Source: DASPOF01 sp035626155 (GTDB taxonomy: Bacteria > Desulfobacterota > Binatia > Binatales > Binataceae). From it: DNA of 25,138 nt. The stretch's first letter is position 1. Each line of letters starts with the position of its first letter. A program made the position numbers and the translations under genes. Shown here piece after piece: positions 17,258-25,138 of this stretch. Where the stretch lies: contig DASPOF010000090.1 in assembly GCA_035626155.1 (NCBI GenBank), positions 1 through 25,138 on the forward strand, read 5' to 3'. Below the pieces are notes generated by a model. That model had not been told where the DNA came from. It did not search any database and saw nothing but the letters and a program-made list of their open reading frames with translations.

Positions 17258-17941
17258 TTGAATAAGTATGAAGGCGTGGCGATACAAGCGGTAATCTGGG
17301 ATTTCGGCGGCGTCTTCACGACATCTCCATTCGAGGCGTTCAACCGCTATGAATCTCAACGCGGCCTCCCCAGGGACTTCATCCGAACCGTCAACGCGAC
17401 CAATCCCGACTCCAACGCCTGGGCGCTCTTCGAGCGTGGCCGGATTGACGGCGCCGCATTTGATCGAAAGTACCTGGAGGAGTCGGCTGCGCTCGGCCAC
17501 CCCGTGCGCGGAGCCGACGTCCTGCCTCTGCTTGCGGGCGAGGTGAGGCCGCGAATGGTCGAGGCGCTCGTAATCTGCAAGCGGCATTTCAAGGTCGGCT
17601 GTATCACCAATAACATGGCGCACGGCGACGGGCCGGTGATGGCCGCGAGTTCGGAGCGCGCGTCGCGAGCCGCCGACATAATGCGCCACTTCGACGCCAT
17701 AATCGAAAGTTCCAAGACCGGCGTGCGCAAGCCCGACCCCAGAATTTACCTGATGGCGTGCGAGAGCCTCGGCGTGGAGGCCAGCGCGTGCGTCTACCTC
17801 GATGACCTCGGGATCAACTGCAAGGCCGCGGCCCAACTCGGGATGGCTGCGATCAAGGTCGTGAGCGAAGGGCAAGCGCTGGTCGAACTCGAAGCGGTGA
17901 CGCGGCTCACATTCCCCAAAATCGGCGCACGACTCGATTAA
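17258..17941 (+). CDS. HAD hydrolase, soluble-epoxide-hydrolase N-domain-like
   Basis: A haloacid-dehalogenase superfamily protein of about 227 residues. Motif I is VIWDFGGVF with nucleophile D15, motif II is CITNN with T117, motif III is KTGVRKPDPRIY (K153/K158), and motif IV is YLDDLGINCKAA with D182/D183. The DFGGV and DDLGxN signatures are those of the subgroup that includes the N-terminal phosphatase domain of soluble epoxide hydrolase and ACAD10-like proteins. Family knowledge points to a small organic phosphate as substrate, not identified here. No ATG start exists: the frame begins with TTG at 17258 or GTG at 17276, neither with a good ribosome-binding site. The selenoprotein gene starts only 12 bases after its stop, so they are probably one operon. 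Confidence 0.8.
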   Translation: MNKYEGVAIQAVIWDFGGVFTTSPFEAFNRYESQRGLPRDFIRTVNATNPDSNAWALFERGRIDGAAFDRKYLEESAALGHPVRGADVLPLLAGEVRPRMVEALVICKRHFKVGCITNNMAHGDGPVMAASSERASRAADIMRHFDAIIESSKTGVRKPDPRIYLMACESLGVEASACVYLDDLGINCKAAAQLGMAAIKVVSEGQALVELEAVTRLTFPKIGARLD

Positions 17942-17953
17942 AGGGTGACGCAA

Positions 17954-18823
17954 ATGAGCGACGTTCGAATCGACAGCTACAAATTCCTGCCTCGCAGCAT
18001 GTGGCCGATGTTCAAGGGCTTTCAGCCGGAGCCCGCGGAGGTGAAGCCGGTAATCGCTCGCGTGCCTCTGCGCGAAGCAAAAGTTGCGCTGCTGACTTCA
18101 GCGGGACTCTATCTCAGGGGGAAGCAGCCGTCATTCGACATGGATCGCGAGCGGCGCGAGCCGATGTGGGGCGACCCGACCTTTCGCGTGATTCCGCGCG
18201 ACGCGAAGCAGGATGAAATCGGCGTGGCGCATCTGCATATCAATCCGGATGATATCCTCGCCGATTTCAACGTCGTGCTGCCTCTTGCCGTTTTCGCAGA
18301 TCTCGAGCGCGCCGGCGAGATCGGGAAACTCGCGACCAACAATTATTCGTTCATGGGCTATCAAGGGCAATCCATCGGTGCGTGGCGCGATGACTACGGT
18401 CCCGAACTCGCCCGGCTCCTGCACGATGACAGCGTCGACCTGCTGATTCTCGCGCCGAGTTGACCGGACTGCTGCAGGAACGTGCCCGTGCTGGCGCGTA
18501 CAGTGGAGAACTCGGGAATTGCAACCGTGATCGTGACGATGATGCCGGAGATGGCGGAGCGATACGGATTGCCGCGTATCGTGGGCGTTGAGTTTCCGTT
18601 CGGACACTCGTTCGGGCTACCTGGCGATCGCCGGATGCAGACGGCGGTGGCGAGGACCGCGCTGTCGGTGTTCGAGCGCCGCGATTTTCCGGTCCGTGAA
18701 GACGTTCCGATAACCTGGCCTATCGATTTCAAGGACGCATATCGCGGATGGCAGCCCAAGGAGCCGTCACCCGTGGTCGCGCTGATGGCCCGGCAAATCC
18801 GGGAACGTCACGGCAAGGACTAA
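17954..18823 (+). CDS. Selenoprotein, glycine/sarcosine/betaine reductase selenoprotein B family (in-frame UGA = Sec170)
   Basis: Read through the TGA at 18461-18463, this is one 289-residue protein. It is drawn as one gene because the frame after the TGA continues unchanged to 18823, the halves are complementary parts of one family, and translation of the second half would otherwise need a GTG without context. The first half has HINPDDILADFNVVLPL and GKLATNNYSFMGYQG, then DDSVDLLILAPS just before the TGA. The second half continues Sec-P-D-C-C-R, then VLARTVENSGIATVIVT. The Sec-x-x-Cys arrangement followed by 'E-x-x-GI-x-x-V' is that of GrdB-like proteins, which reductively cleave amine or related substrates. 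A bSECIS-like hairpin follows. The start is the ATG at 17954, with AAAGGGTGA upstream; a GTG at 17945 is also possible. An ordinary annotation would call two fragments or a pseudogene. Confidence 0.88.
18461..18504 (+). promoter_or_regulatory. bSECIS-like hairpin for Sec insertion
   Basis: After the UGA at 18461-18463, ACGTGCC (18480-18486) pairs with GGCGCGT (18493-18499), with one G-U pair, leaving a 6-base loop CGTGCT at 18487-18492 that contains the GU typical of bacterial SECIS loops. An outer ACTG/CAGT helix (18468-18471 with 18501-18504) closes the structure. The loop begins 23 bases after the UGA, within the spacing known for bacterial SECIS elements that bind SelB. Confidence 0.65.
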
Positions 18824-18847
18824 ACTCGCGCCGGGAGCGCGCCTGCG

Positions 18848-19747
18848 ATGCCGGATTCCGCCTCCAAGCTGATAACCGCAACTATCGAGACCGCGTTGGT
18901 GCCAAGCCCCTCGCGCCTGAGCGTGCTGCTGCCAGCGGGATATGACCGCGGCGCGGCGTCATATCCGCTGATGTATCTGCTTCATGGCGGCGACGGCGAC
19001 AATAATTTCCTTGGCATTCTCAAGCCGTTGATCGAGCGGGCGTGGGAGCGTTCGCTTCTTCCGCCGCTGGTCGTGGTTACGCCTGACGCCGATCGCTCAT
19101 TCTATGTCGACTATCGCGACGGCTCCCGGAAATGGGAGACGTTCATTCTTGGCGAGTTGCTCTCGCACGTACGGCGAACCTATCGCGTCGATCCGCGCCC
19201 GTCGCAAACGGTCGTCGCGGGAATCTCGATGGGCGGCCTGGGCGCGTTGCGGATGGCATTCAAGCATCCGGAGATGTTCGCCGGTGTCGCGGCGCTCGAA
19301 CCCGGAATCGAGCCGGCGCTTTCGTTCGATGAGATCGACCTGCGCGATCGATTTTACCGGTCTGACGAGCTCCTCGAAGAGCGCTTCGGACGCCCGGTGG
19401 ACCGCGAATGCTGGAAGGCGAACAACCCGGCGAATATCGCGATCGCGCGTGCGGCCGAACTTCGCGCGAGCAAACTTCCAATTTATATCGAGGCGGCCGA
19501 CGAGGATGCGTTCTATCTTTTCTACGGCGCCGAGTTTCTCCATCGCGTGCTGTTCGATGCGGAAGTCAAGCACGAGTACCGGCTGGTGCGCGGCGCGGAT
19601 CATCTCGGACGAACGCTCGAGCATCGCTTCATCGATGCGTTCCGATTCCTTGGCCTCGCGCTCAATCCGCCGCCGCCCGACGAATCGCTGAACGAGTTCC
19701 ACAAGGTGATCGCCGCGATGAAGCGCCACGCCGGATACTCAGATTGA
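18848..19747 (+). CDS. Alpha/beta-hydrolase esterase (esterase D-like)
   Basis: The 299-residue serine hydrolase has the N-terminal esterase pattern (LLPAGYDRGAASYPLMYLLHGGDGD), the oxyanion-region HGG, a nucleophile elbow G-I-S-M-G-G at about residues 123-128, D218 or a nearby acid in IEAADEDAFY, and a late His in GADHLGRTLEHRF. This places it with the esterase D / putative esterase family (trehalose mycolyltransferase-like fold). It lacks a signal peptide, so it is cytoplasmic. It begins 24 bases after the selenoprotein, suggesting a three-gene unit with the HAD phosphatase. The natural ester substrate is unknown. Confidence 0.85.
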   Translation: MPDSASKLITATIETALVPSPSRLSVLLPAGYDRGAASYPLMYLLHGGDGDNNFLGILKPLIERAWERSLLPPLVVVTPDADRSFYVDYRDGSRKWETFILGELLSHVRRTYRVDPRPSQTVVAGISMGGLGALRMAFKHPEMFAGVAALEPGIEPALSFDEIDLRDRFYRSDELLEERFGRPVDRECWKANNPANIAIARAAELRASKLPIYIEAADEDAFYLFYGAEFLHRVLFDAEVKHEYRLVRGADHLGRTLEHRFIDAFRFLGLALNPPPPDESLNEFHKVIAAMKRHAGYSD

Positions 19748-19851
19748 GCCGATGCCGCCGCGCGAGCCGAGCCGCGGAATCGATCATCTGGAGGGCAAGC
19801 CGCTTGCGAGCGAGGCGGTGACTGGTGCCGCGGCGCCGGATGCGCAGCCGG

Positions 19852-20673
19852 CTAGGCTTTCTCCTTCGATCCGTACGAGACTGCGAGTCCCGCGCGCGCG
19901 TCGGATTGAACGCCATATTGCGGGATTGGATAGCGCAGGCCATTGGCGGCCAGCCGCTTCATCCCCTCGATCGCCTTGCGCAGGTAATCGGGTGGAATCG
20001 CCATCAGCAGCTCGTCATCGAGCACCCCTCCGTAGCGCCGTTCCGCGAAGCACGGGATCGACAGGCTCGGCTCGCCGGTCTTGAGCGCGCGCCCCCACGA
20101 GTCGGCGCACGACGACTCTCCGACCACGCTCCAGTTGAATTTGCGGTACCCGGACCACTGAAGGCCGTTGATGAAGATGATCATCTGGCCGGGAGTCGCA
20201 TAGATCAGGCAGATATCGGGCGGATTCAGCCGCCCCGAGGTGAGCGGCGAGACGGCCATGGACGTGTAGCGGCCGTGCGGCGCCAGATCCATCGCGTGCT
20301 GATGCGCCGATGCGTCGGCGATCGTCTCGTACCATACTCCCGCCATCGCCTTGCCCGAGAGCCACTGTTCATCGGCCGGATGGAGACCGATGACCGCGGC
20401 GCATTGGGCGCCTGCCAGGTCTTTCGCCGTGACTCCGACGGTCCATCCCAGGCGCGCCGCCTGCGCGACAATCTGATCGGTGGTGTGAATCGCGCTGGGG
20501 CGGCGGATTTTCGGTATCTCCTCCATCTGTTCGACCGTCGCGAAGAGCTTCATCCCGATCGGAGTCGTGCGCAGGCGCAGCAGCCGGTTGAGGTCATCGA
20601 CGATCGCACTCCAATCGTAGGCGCTCGTGTCGCGTCCGGCGGCAGTGGTTGGGTTCTCGCCAGTGATCGCCAT
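19852..20673 (-). CDS. DUF169 family protein
   Basis: The 273-residue protein starts at the ATG at 20673, chosen because CGAGGAGGT lies 7 bases upstream; the open frame continues to 20844 without a comparable start. Features are a N-terminal helical segment with LRLRTTPIGMKLF at about 32-44, then 'IPKIRRPSAIHTTDQIVAQAARLGWTVGVT', a motif with C-A-A in LAGAQCAAVIGL, and VYETIADA-like and GRYTSMAVSPL segments. These match DUF169 (COG2043-like) proteins, cytoplasmic proteins of unknown function. The gene converges with the esterase gene across a 104-base gap. Confidence 0.82.
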   Translation of the reverse strand: MAITGENPTTAAGRDTSAYDWSAIVDDLNRLLRLRTTPIGMKLFATVEQMEEIPKIRRPSAIHTTDQIVAQAARLGWTVGVTAKDLAGAQCAAVIGLHPADEQWLSGKAMAGVWYETIADASAHQHAMDLAPHGRYTSMAVSPLTSGRLNPPDICLIYATPGQMIIFINGLQWSGYRKFNWSVVGESSCADSWGRALKTGEPSLSIPCFAERRYGGVLDDELLMAIPPDYLRKAIEGMKRLAANGLRYPIPQYGVQSDARAGLAVSYGSKEKA

Positions 20674-21150
20674 CGTATGTACCTCCTCGCGGGGCGTGCC
20701 GCAGGTGCGCGGATGTTCGCGCAACGGCGCAAATTCCATCGCGACATGCAGCACCGATCGGGGAATTAACATGGAGAGGGCACGGACGGCCACTGGAGCG
20801 AGGCGCCGTCCGCCCTGCGGCGAAGACGCGCCAAACATTCCCATCGCGCCTGGTGGGAACGATGTTCATACGGTCACCTTGAACGCCTGAATTGGGGCCG
20901 AAGTCCGCGCTTGCCATCCGGCTCGCTGAACGCGTAGTCTAAACGCCGTCTAAAGGAGGGTGATCCGCTACCTCGCCCTATCCTTTGGCTCGCAGAAATT
21001 TTGAAAGAGGAGGCCAACGACGCGCTGCGAGATTGGACCCGCAAGAGGCGATCGTGAATCGGCCCCGCCAGCGCTGATGGCGAGCCGGAGCCGGCTCAGG
21101 ATAACCCACACACCGCGTCGGCCATTTCTTCAACCCTGATCGATAACGCC
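20674..21150. other. Intergenic region between divergent DUF169 and outer-membrane genes
   Basis: About 475 bases. It contains two GTCTAAA repeats spaced 11 bases apart (20937-20943 and 20948-20954), which fall on about the same DNA face and could be an operator, and a GAGCCG/CGGCTC hairpin at about 21082-21097. The AAAGGAGGG at 20952-20960 has no usable start codon at proper spacing. No gene or RNA recognised. Confidence 0.35.
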
Positions 21151-22248
21151 ATGATTTCGCGCGGGCCACAGTGGTTGTTCAGGCTGTCCCTCGTTCCTCG
21201 TGCGTTCCTTTCGACAGCCGTCCTGAGCGCATTCCTGCTAGGTTCGCGGTACGTCTTCGCCGGGGAGACGCTCGAGGTCCCGTCGGGATGCGCAATTCGG
21301 GCCGCATCTGACGAAGACGAGCCGGCGGTCCGGCCCCCGGCCGCCTGCGATTCGGTCGAGCGCTCCGATGACAAAGATGATCCCATGTCCGAACTGGAAC
21401 CGTTCCTGGAGAGCCATTTCGACCTGTACCGCGACTCGGAGGGCTACAAGACCTTGACCGCCTCCTCCGCGCTCGGGGCGACGATCGGCGGCTACACGTT
21501 CACTCTCGCCAGGGACACGGTGTTTGCGAGCGATTCGCTTGGTACCGAGCGATCCCAGGCGCAAGTGTTGTCAGTACACAAGGATTTCTCCGAGGAGTTC
21601 GGAATCGGAGGAGGTCTTGGCACCGTGGCGAGCACGCACCGGACCGATCTTGCCTGGTCGTTTCGGACCAGCGCGGATATCGGGGGCGCCTCGCTCGAGG
21701 CGAACATTTCACACGATGTGCTCGCAGCGTCGGCCGAGGAAATCCGTTCGAACATCCGGCAGACTGATTTCGGCCTGAACCTTTCGGACAAATTGACCGC
21801 TAGTCTCGGTTCGGGCATCGAGTTCCATCATAAGCTCTACTCCGACGGGAACAGCTCGAATGAATTCCAATTCTCGCCGACCTACGAATTTCCGCTGGTA
21901 GCCAGCGATCTCGCGTTCGGTTACAGTTTTCAGTACCTCGGATTTGCACGGGACACCAACCATGGCTATTGGGCTCCGCAACGGGTTCTGTCGAACGACG
22001 TATCGATCGCATGGACGTTCGATTGGATTGATACCTATGGCCGGGTTGAAGCGTCAGGCGGGTTCGGGTCGGCGCGCATGTCGGGCATCAACGCGGGCGG
22101 TCCTTCCAGCGGATGGGATGGCGGAGCGAAGCTGGTTTTCGGGTTCCGGCCGACGCGAAACTCGGTGGTCGAGTACTATTGGAACGGAAGCGGATCGGCG
22201 CACTGGAGTTCGACATCGGCTGGATTAAGTCTTACCTACACATTCTAG
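21151..22248 (+). CDS. Outer-membrane beta-barrel protein of exopolysaccharide operon
   Basis: The 365-residue protein starts at the ATG at 21151, has a signal peptide of about 36 residues ending near VFAG and a short acidic, Pro-rich region (about 50-80). The rest is built of alternating amphipathic strands (for example TLTASSALGATIGGYTFTL, FGLNLSDKLTASLGSGIEF) and ends in a terminal phenylalanine (LSLTYTF), as outer-membrane barrels do. It sits directly ahead of a processive glycosyltransferase and a NodB-type deacetylase, so by analogy with PgaA/BcsC it may export the polymer. No TPR domain is present, unlike PgaA and BcsC. Confidence 0.7.
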   Translation: MISRGPQWLFRLSLVPRAFLSTAVLSAFLLGSRYVFAGETLEVPSGCAIRAASDEDEPAVRPPAACDSVERSDDKDDPMSELEPFLESHFDLYRDSEGYKTLTASSALGATIGGYTFTLARDTVFASDSLGTERSQAQVLSVHKDFSEEFGIGGGLGTVASTHRTDLAWSFRTSADIGGASLEANISHDVLAASAEEIRSNIRQTDFGLNLSDKLTASLGSGIEFHHKLYSDGNSSNEFQFSPTYEFPLVASDLAFGYSFQYLGFARDTNHGYWAPQRVLSNDVSIAWTFDWIDTYGRVEASGGFGSARMSGINAGGPSSGWDGGAKLVFGFRPTRNSVVEYYWNGSGSAHWSSTSAGLSLTYTF

Positions 22249-22249
22249 G

Positions 22250-24508
22250 TTGACGAAAGGGGCAGGTAATTTGCGGACCGGTCAGCAAATCAGGTGCGAT
22301 CCACGCGCCGGGAGGGTCGAGGCTCCTCGGGCGCGTCGGCCAATTCCACGCCGCGAAATTCATTACACACGGCTGGCGATCGTGGTCAGTCTTCTTACTT
22401 CGTCGGCCGCGCTCTACCTGCTGGTTGGTATCATCTGTGACCGATTCCATTCCTCGCACATTGCGCTGGCCGCTCTGGAGACGTTCTTTGCGTTGAATTT
22501 TGCGTTCCTCACCTACCGGATTACCACCTATCAATTCAATCGTCTGAGCTTCTTCCGCCGGCTTTTGAGACATCGTGAGGCGACCCGCGATGAGCTCGAG
22601 TCCGTTTACGATCAGGAGCATCCGAGCTCACTTGCCATCCTGGTACCTTCGTTTTGCGAGGAGGTACGGGTGCTGCAAATGACCCTGATGTCGGCGGCCC
22701 TTTCTGAATATCCAGACCGGCGGGTCGTGCTCCTGATAGATAATCCACCGAATCCTTCGGAGGAAGCGAAGCAGCGGGAATTGAATGCGACCCGCGATCT
22801 GGTGCGCACGCTGGACGCGCTGTTTCGCGCGGAGCATGCCTTCTATGCGGCGCAGCAAACGGCATTCGAAGGACGGCGCGTTGCGGGGTGCGTGGATCTC
22901 AAGGCGGAGAGCCGCCGTCTCGCAAAGCTCTACCGGCGGGCAGCGCGATGGCTCGAGGAACAGGCCGAAGGCTGGGAACGCGCCGATCATTACGATGCCT
23001 TGTACATAGACCGCATATTGCTCGAGCCGGCGAAGGCTCACCGTGCGCGGGCCGATGAGCTCGAGGGGAAAAGCCGTAATCCCGGCCGCAGAAGCGCGGA
23101 CCTCCTGCACATCGCTCGCGAATACACGCGCCTGGCGAAGCTGTTCTCCGTCAGGCTCACCAGCTTCGAGCGCAAACGTTTCGTCAATCTGTCGCACGCC
23201 TCCAACAAGGCGATGAACCTCAACAGCTACCTCGGGTTGCTGGGCCGGAGCCTTCGGGAGGTCGTCGGACCGGGCGGGCTGCACCTGGAAGAGTGCGACC
23301 CGAAGATCGCTCAGTTGTCGGTGCGCGATGCAGACTATGTGATCACGCTGGATGCCGACAGCATGCTGCTCAGCGATTACGCATTGCAGCTCACTCATAT
23401 AATGAGTCAGCCGGAGTGCGCGCGCTACGCGGTGGTACAGTCCCCGTTCACCGCGGTACCGGGGAGCACGTCGCTGATCGAACGAATCGCGGGCGCTCAA
23501 ACCGACGTCCAATGGTTCTCAACCCAGGGGTCAACTCTCTATCAGGGTTCTTTCTGGGTAGGAGCGAACGCGCTATTGCGCCGGGCGGCCCTCGAGGACA
23601 TCTGCGAGACCGTCTACGAGCGCGGGTTCGCGGTCAAGCGTTATATCCACGATCGCACCCTGGTGGAGGATACCGAATCGAGCGTCGACCTGGTGGGCCG
23701 AGGCTGGCAGATATACTGTCATCCTGAGCGCCTGTCATATACCGCTACACCCGGGAACTTTGGCGCCCTGGTGATACAGCGGCGGCGCTGGTCCAACGGC
23801 CCGGTTCTGATTCTTTCAAAACTGCTTCGCTATGCGGCTAGCGGGCCGGGCCGGCTGGCCAGGATCCCGGAAATAGTGCTTCGCCTTTACACGCTGACCG
23901 CAGTGCTCGGATCCGCCTCCGTGCTGTTTATCATCTCGGTTCCCTTTCCGGACGGCCGGCGTTTCCCCGCATTTTTTCTGCTCGCATGCGTTCTGCCCTA
24001 TTACTGGCTATTCTGCCGCGACCTCATCAGTTGCGGCTACCAGTGGTGGGACCTCCCGCGCGTGCACGCCATGGATCTTCTGCTTATCCCGGTGAACCTG
24101 ACGGGTCTCCTGCAGTCGCTTAGACAGGGGATTACCGGCCGGCAGTCTCCATTCACGCGTACGCCCAAGATCCCGGGACGTACGATCGTGCCGCCGGTGC
24201 ATGTGGTCATGCCGCTTTTGATATTTACGGGGATTGTCCTTTGGACCGTTCAAGTAATGCGCAATGGAGGAGGGTTTGGCTACGGAATTTACGGAGTACT
24301 TAACGGTTGCTATCTCCTCTACGGCATTGTGACCTACATCCAGTTGAAATTCGCCGCGCAGGATGTGGCGGCCGTGGTTGCGGTGCGCGCGGTATCCGTT
24401 GCGGAGCGCATGCGATTGAGACGGTCGGAAGAAGCCCGAATGGAAAACGACCTGGAGGTTCCGGAACCTGAAATTCCCCGGCAAATCAGTCCCGAAGCCG
24501 CGAGTTAG
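22250..24508 (+). CDS. Processive family 2 glycosyltransferase (polysaccharide synthase)
   Basis: About 752 residues from the TTG at 22250. A TTG at 22271 with AAAGGGGCAGG upstream is an equally likely or better start (7 residues shorter). Two N-terminal transmembrane helices (about 42-63 and 71-90) are followed by the catalytic domain: AILVPSFCEE at about 129-138, LLIDNP at about 161-166, the metal-binding DAD at 368-370, the acceptor-site ED at 473-474 in VEDTE, and the QRRRW motif at 510-514. Six or so C-terminal helices follow. About 190 residues of charged helix (166-360) separate the first Asp from DAD, far longer than in simple GT2 synthases. It begins next to the outer-membrane gene and overlaps the deacetylase gene. 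It likely makes a membrane-extruded polysaccharide; the sugar is not known. Confidence 0.85.
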   Translation: MTKGAGNLRTGQQIRCDPRAGRVEAPRARRPIPRREIHYTRLAIVVSLLTSSAALYLLVGIICDRFHSSHIALAALETFFALNFAFLTYRITTYQFNRLSFFRRLLRHREATRDELESVYDQEHPSSLAILVPSFCEEVRVLQMTLMSAALSEYPDRRVVLLIDNPPNPSEEAKQRELNATRDLVRTLDALFRAEHAFYAAQQTAFEGRRVAGCVDLKAESRRLAKLYRRAARWLEEQAEGWERADHYDALYIDRILLEPAKAHRARADELEGKSRNPGRRSADLLHIAREYTRLAKLFSVRLTSFERKRFVNLSHASNKAMNLNSYLGLLGRSLREVVGPGGLHLEECDPKIAQLSVRDADYVITLDADSMLLSDYALQLTHIMSQPECARYAVVQSPFTAVPGSTSLIERIAGAQTDVQWFSTQGSTLYQGSFWVGANALLRRAALEDICETVYERGFAVKRYIHDRTLVEDTESSVDLVGRGWQIYCHPERLSYTATPGNFGALVIQRRRWSNGPVLILSKLLRYAASGPGRLARIPEIVLRLYTLTAVLGSASVLFIISVPFPDGRRFPAFFLLACVLPYYWLFCRDLISCGYQWWDLPRVHAMDLLLIPVNLTGLLQSLRQGITGRQSPFTRTPKIPGRTIVPPVHVVMPLLIFTGIVLWTVQVMRNGGGFGYGIYGVLNGCYLLYGIVTYIQLKFAAQDVAAVVAVRAVSVAERMRLRRSEEARMENDLEVPEPEIPRQISPEAAS

Positions 24509-25138
24509 CGTTGTTCTCATAATTCTCCTTGGGCTCCTGGTTTCTGCAAACCGGGCGATCGCAGGGTCCGATCCGCTGGCGTCAGATGTGCCGCTGGGGC
24601 CTGTCAGGATCGCTCTAACGATCGACGATTGGCCTGAGACCGGCGACACGCCGGACAATGTTTCGCGTACCGCGATAGCCGCAAAAATCATCGAGGTCCT
24701 CAAGGCGAATCATGTCGCCGCCTACGGCTTTGCCAATGGCCTCTTCATGGACTATGACCCGACCGAAATAGCCATACTCAAGATGTGGGTGGCCGCCGGG
24801 TATCCGCTTGGCAACCACACCTACCGGCATTCGAACCTCAACCAGGTCGGGGCCAAAGCCTTTCTGGACGATATCGAAAAGGAAGATAACCTGCTTGCGA
24901 CGATCGAGGACTCCGCGGCCGGACTGCGCCGCCGCCGGGTGTTCAGGTATCCATATCTCGAGGAAGGCGACACTCTTGAAAAGCGAAATCAAGTGCGCTC
25001 GTACCTCGAGAAGCACGGCTACCGGCTTGCAGAAGTGACTACGGATTACTTCGACTGGGCGTGGAACGATGCGTATAACCGGTGTCTTAACCAGCATGAC
25101 GCGGCCTCGATGGAGTGGCTCAAGAGTCATGTCTTCGA
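24468..25138 (+). CDS. Secreted NodB-type polysaccharide deacetylase (partial)
   Basis: The frame is cut by the right edge after about 223 residues. The catalytic pattern is clear: LTIDDW with D53/D54, GNHTYRH with two His for the metal, and RYPYLEEGD for the R-x-P-Y motif. These belong to carbohydrate esterase 4, which removes acetyl groups from sugars such as GlcNAc. No ATG, GTG or TTG lies upstream in this frame after the stop at 24417. The best start is the CTG at 24468, with GGAGG nine bases upstream; it gives a basic N-terminus and hydrophobic stretch (VLIILLGLLVSANRAIAG), a normal signal peptide. It overlaps the GT2 gene by 41 bases, so translation is probably coupled. Its role would be to de-N-acetylate the polymer, as PgaB does. 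Confidence 0.75.
   Translation, partial: MKFPGKSVPKPRVSVVLIILLGLLVSANRAIAGSDPLASDVPLGPVRIALTIDDWPETGDTPDNVSRTAIAAKIIEVLKANHVAAYGFANGLFMDYDPTEIAILKMWVAAGYPLGNHTYRHSNLNQVGAKAFLDDIEKEDNLLATIEDSAAGLRRRRVFRYPYLEEGDTLEKRNQVRSYLEKHGYRLAEVTTDYFDWAWNDAYNRCLNQHDAASMEWLKSHVF

Noticed and set aside
18461..18823. Nonsense mutation making a pseudogene
   Set aside because: The frame on both sides is intact, the UGA sits at the family's Sec site, and a SECIS-like hairpin follows it.
20674..20844. N-terminal extension of the DUF169 protein
   Set aside because: The family match begins after the ATG at 20673, which has a strong ribosome-binding site; the extension is Arg/Pro-rich and non-family.

Overview
The window looks like a chromosomal segment of a GC-rich, Gram-negative, probably uncultured bacterium. 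Evidence for an outer membrane is the predicted beta-barrel protein and an exopolysaccharide-type operon. The mix of a glycine-reductase-B-like selenoprotein, an epoxide-hydrolase-like HAD protein, a long SBBP-repeat protein with a Thr/Pro/Ala linker and a cytochrome-c-fused bd-type protein would fit a deltaproteobacteria-like or Binatota-like lineage. That placement is inference only. No rRNA, tRNA, CRISPR array, integrase or transposase was seen.

Layout. Positions 1-1201 (minus) hold the N-terminal 400 residues of an MgtA/MgtB-type magnesium P-type ATPase that runs off the left edge. A 184-aa hypothetical gene (1539-2093, minus), a small membrane-associated protein (2197-2667, minus) and two tandem 26-residue hydrophobic micro-ORFs (3096-3176 and 3301-3381, minus) follow. 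A DUF1848 gene (3572-4495) then leads to a two-gene respiratory operon (4896-7696): a CydA-like subunit with two C-terminal haem c sites, and a second CydA-like membrane subunit. Two inverted copies of a ~157-bp palindromic element (1384-1541 and 6408-6563) bracket this segment. Each begins exactly at the TAG stop of the gene before it.

Positions 7799-14232 and 14246-16033 are all minus strand: a ~1560-aa SBBP beta-propeller-repeat surface protein, a small secreted Cys-rich protein, a Yip1-family membrane protein, and a CPBP (CAAX-type) protease fused to TPR repeats. The last two form a likely operon.

Positions 16325-19747 are plus strand: an exported SAM-methyltransferase-like protein, then a tight cluster of a HAD hydrolase, a selenoprotein and an esterase. 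The selenoprotein (17954-18823) is split by an in-frame UGA at 18461-18463. The reading frame continues in the same phase, the residues around the UGA match the Sec-x-x-Cys site of the glycine/sarcosine/betaine reductase selenoprotein B family, and a bSECIS-like hairpin follows at the expected distance. A DUF169 gene (19852-20673, minus) converges on this cluster.

Positions 21151-25138 are an exopolysaccharide-type operon: an outer-membrane beta-barrel, a processive GT2 synthase with a long helical insert, and a secreted NodB-type polysaccharide deacetylase cut off by the right edge. This parallels the logic of synthase-dependent systems such as Pga (export barrel, synthase, deacetylase). The most interesting items are the selenoprotein, the micro-ORF pair, the stop-codon-abutting palindromic element and the diverged bd-type complex.
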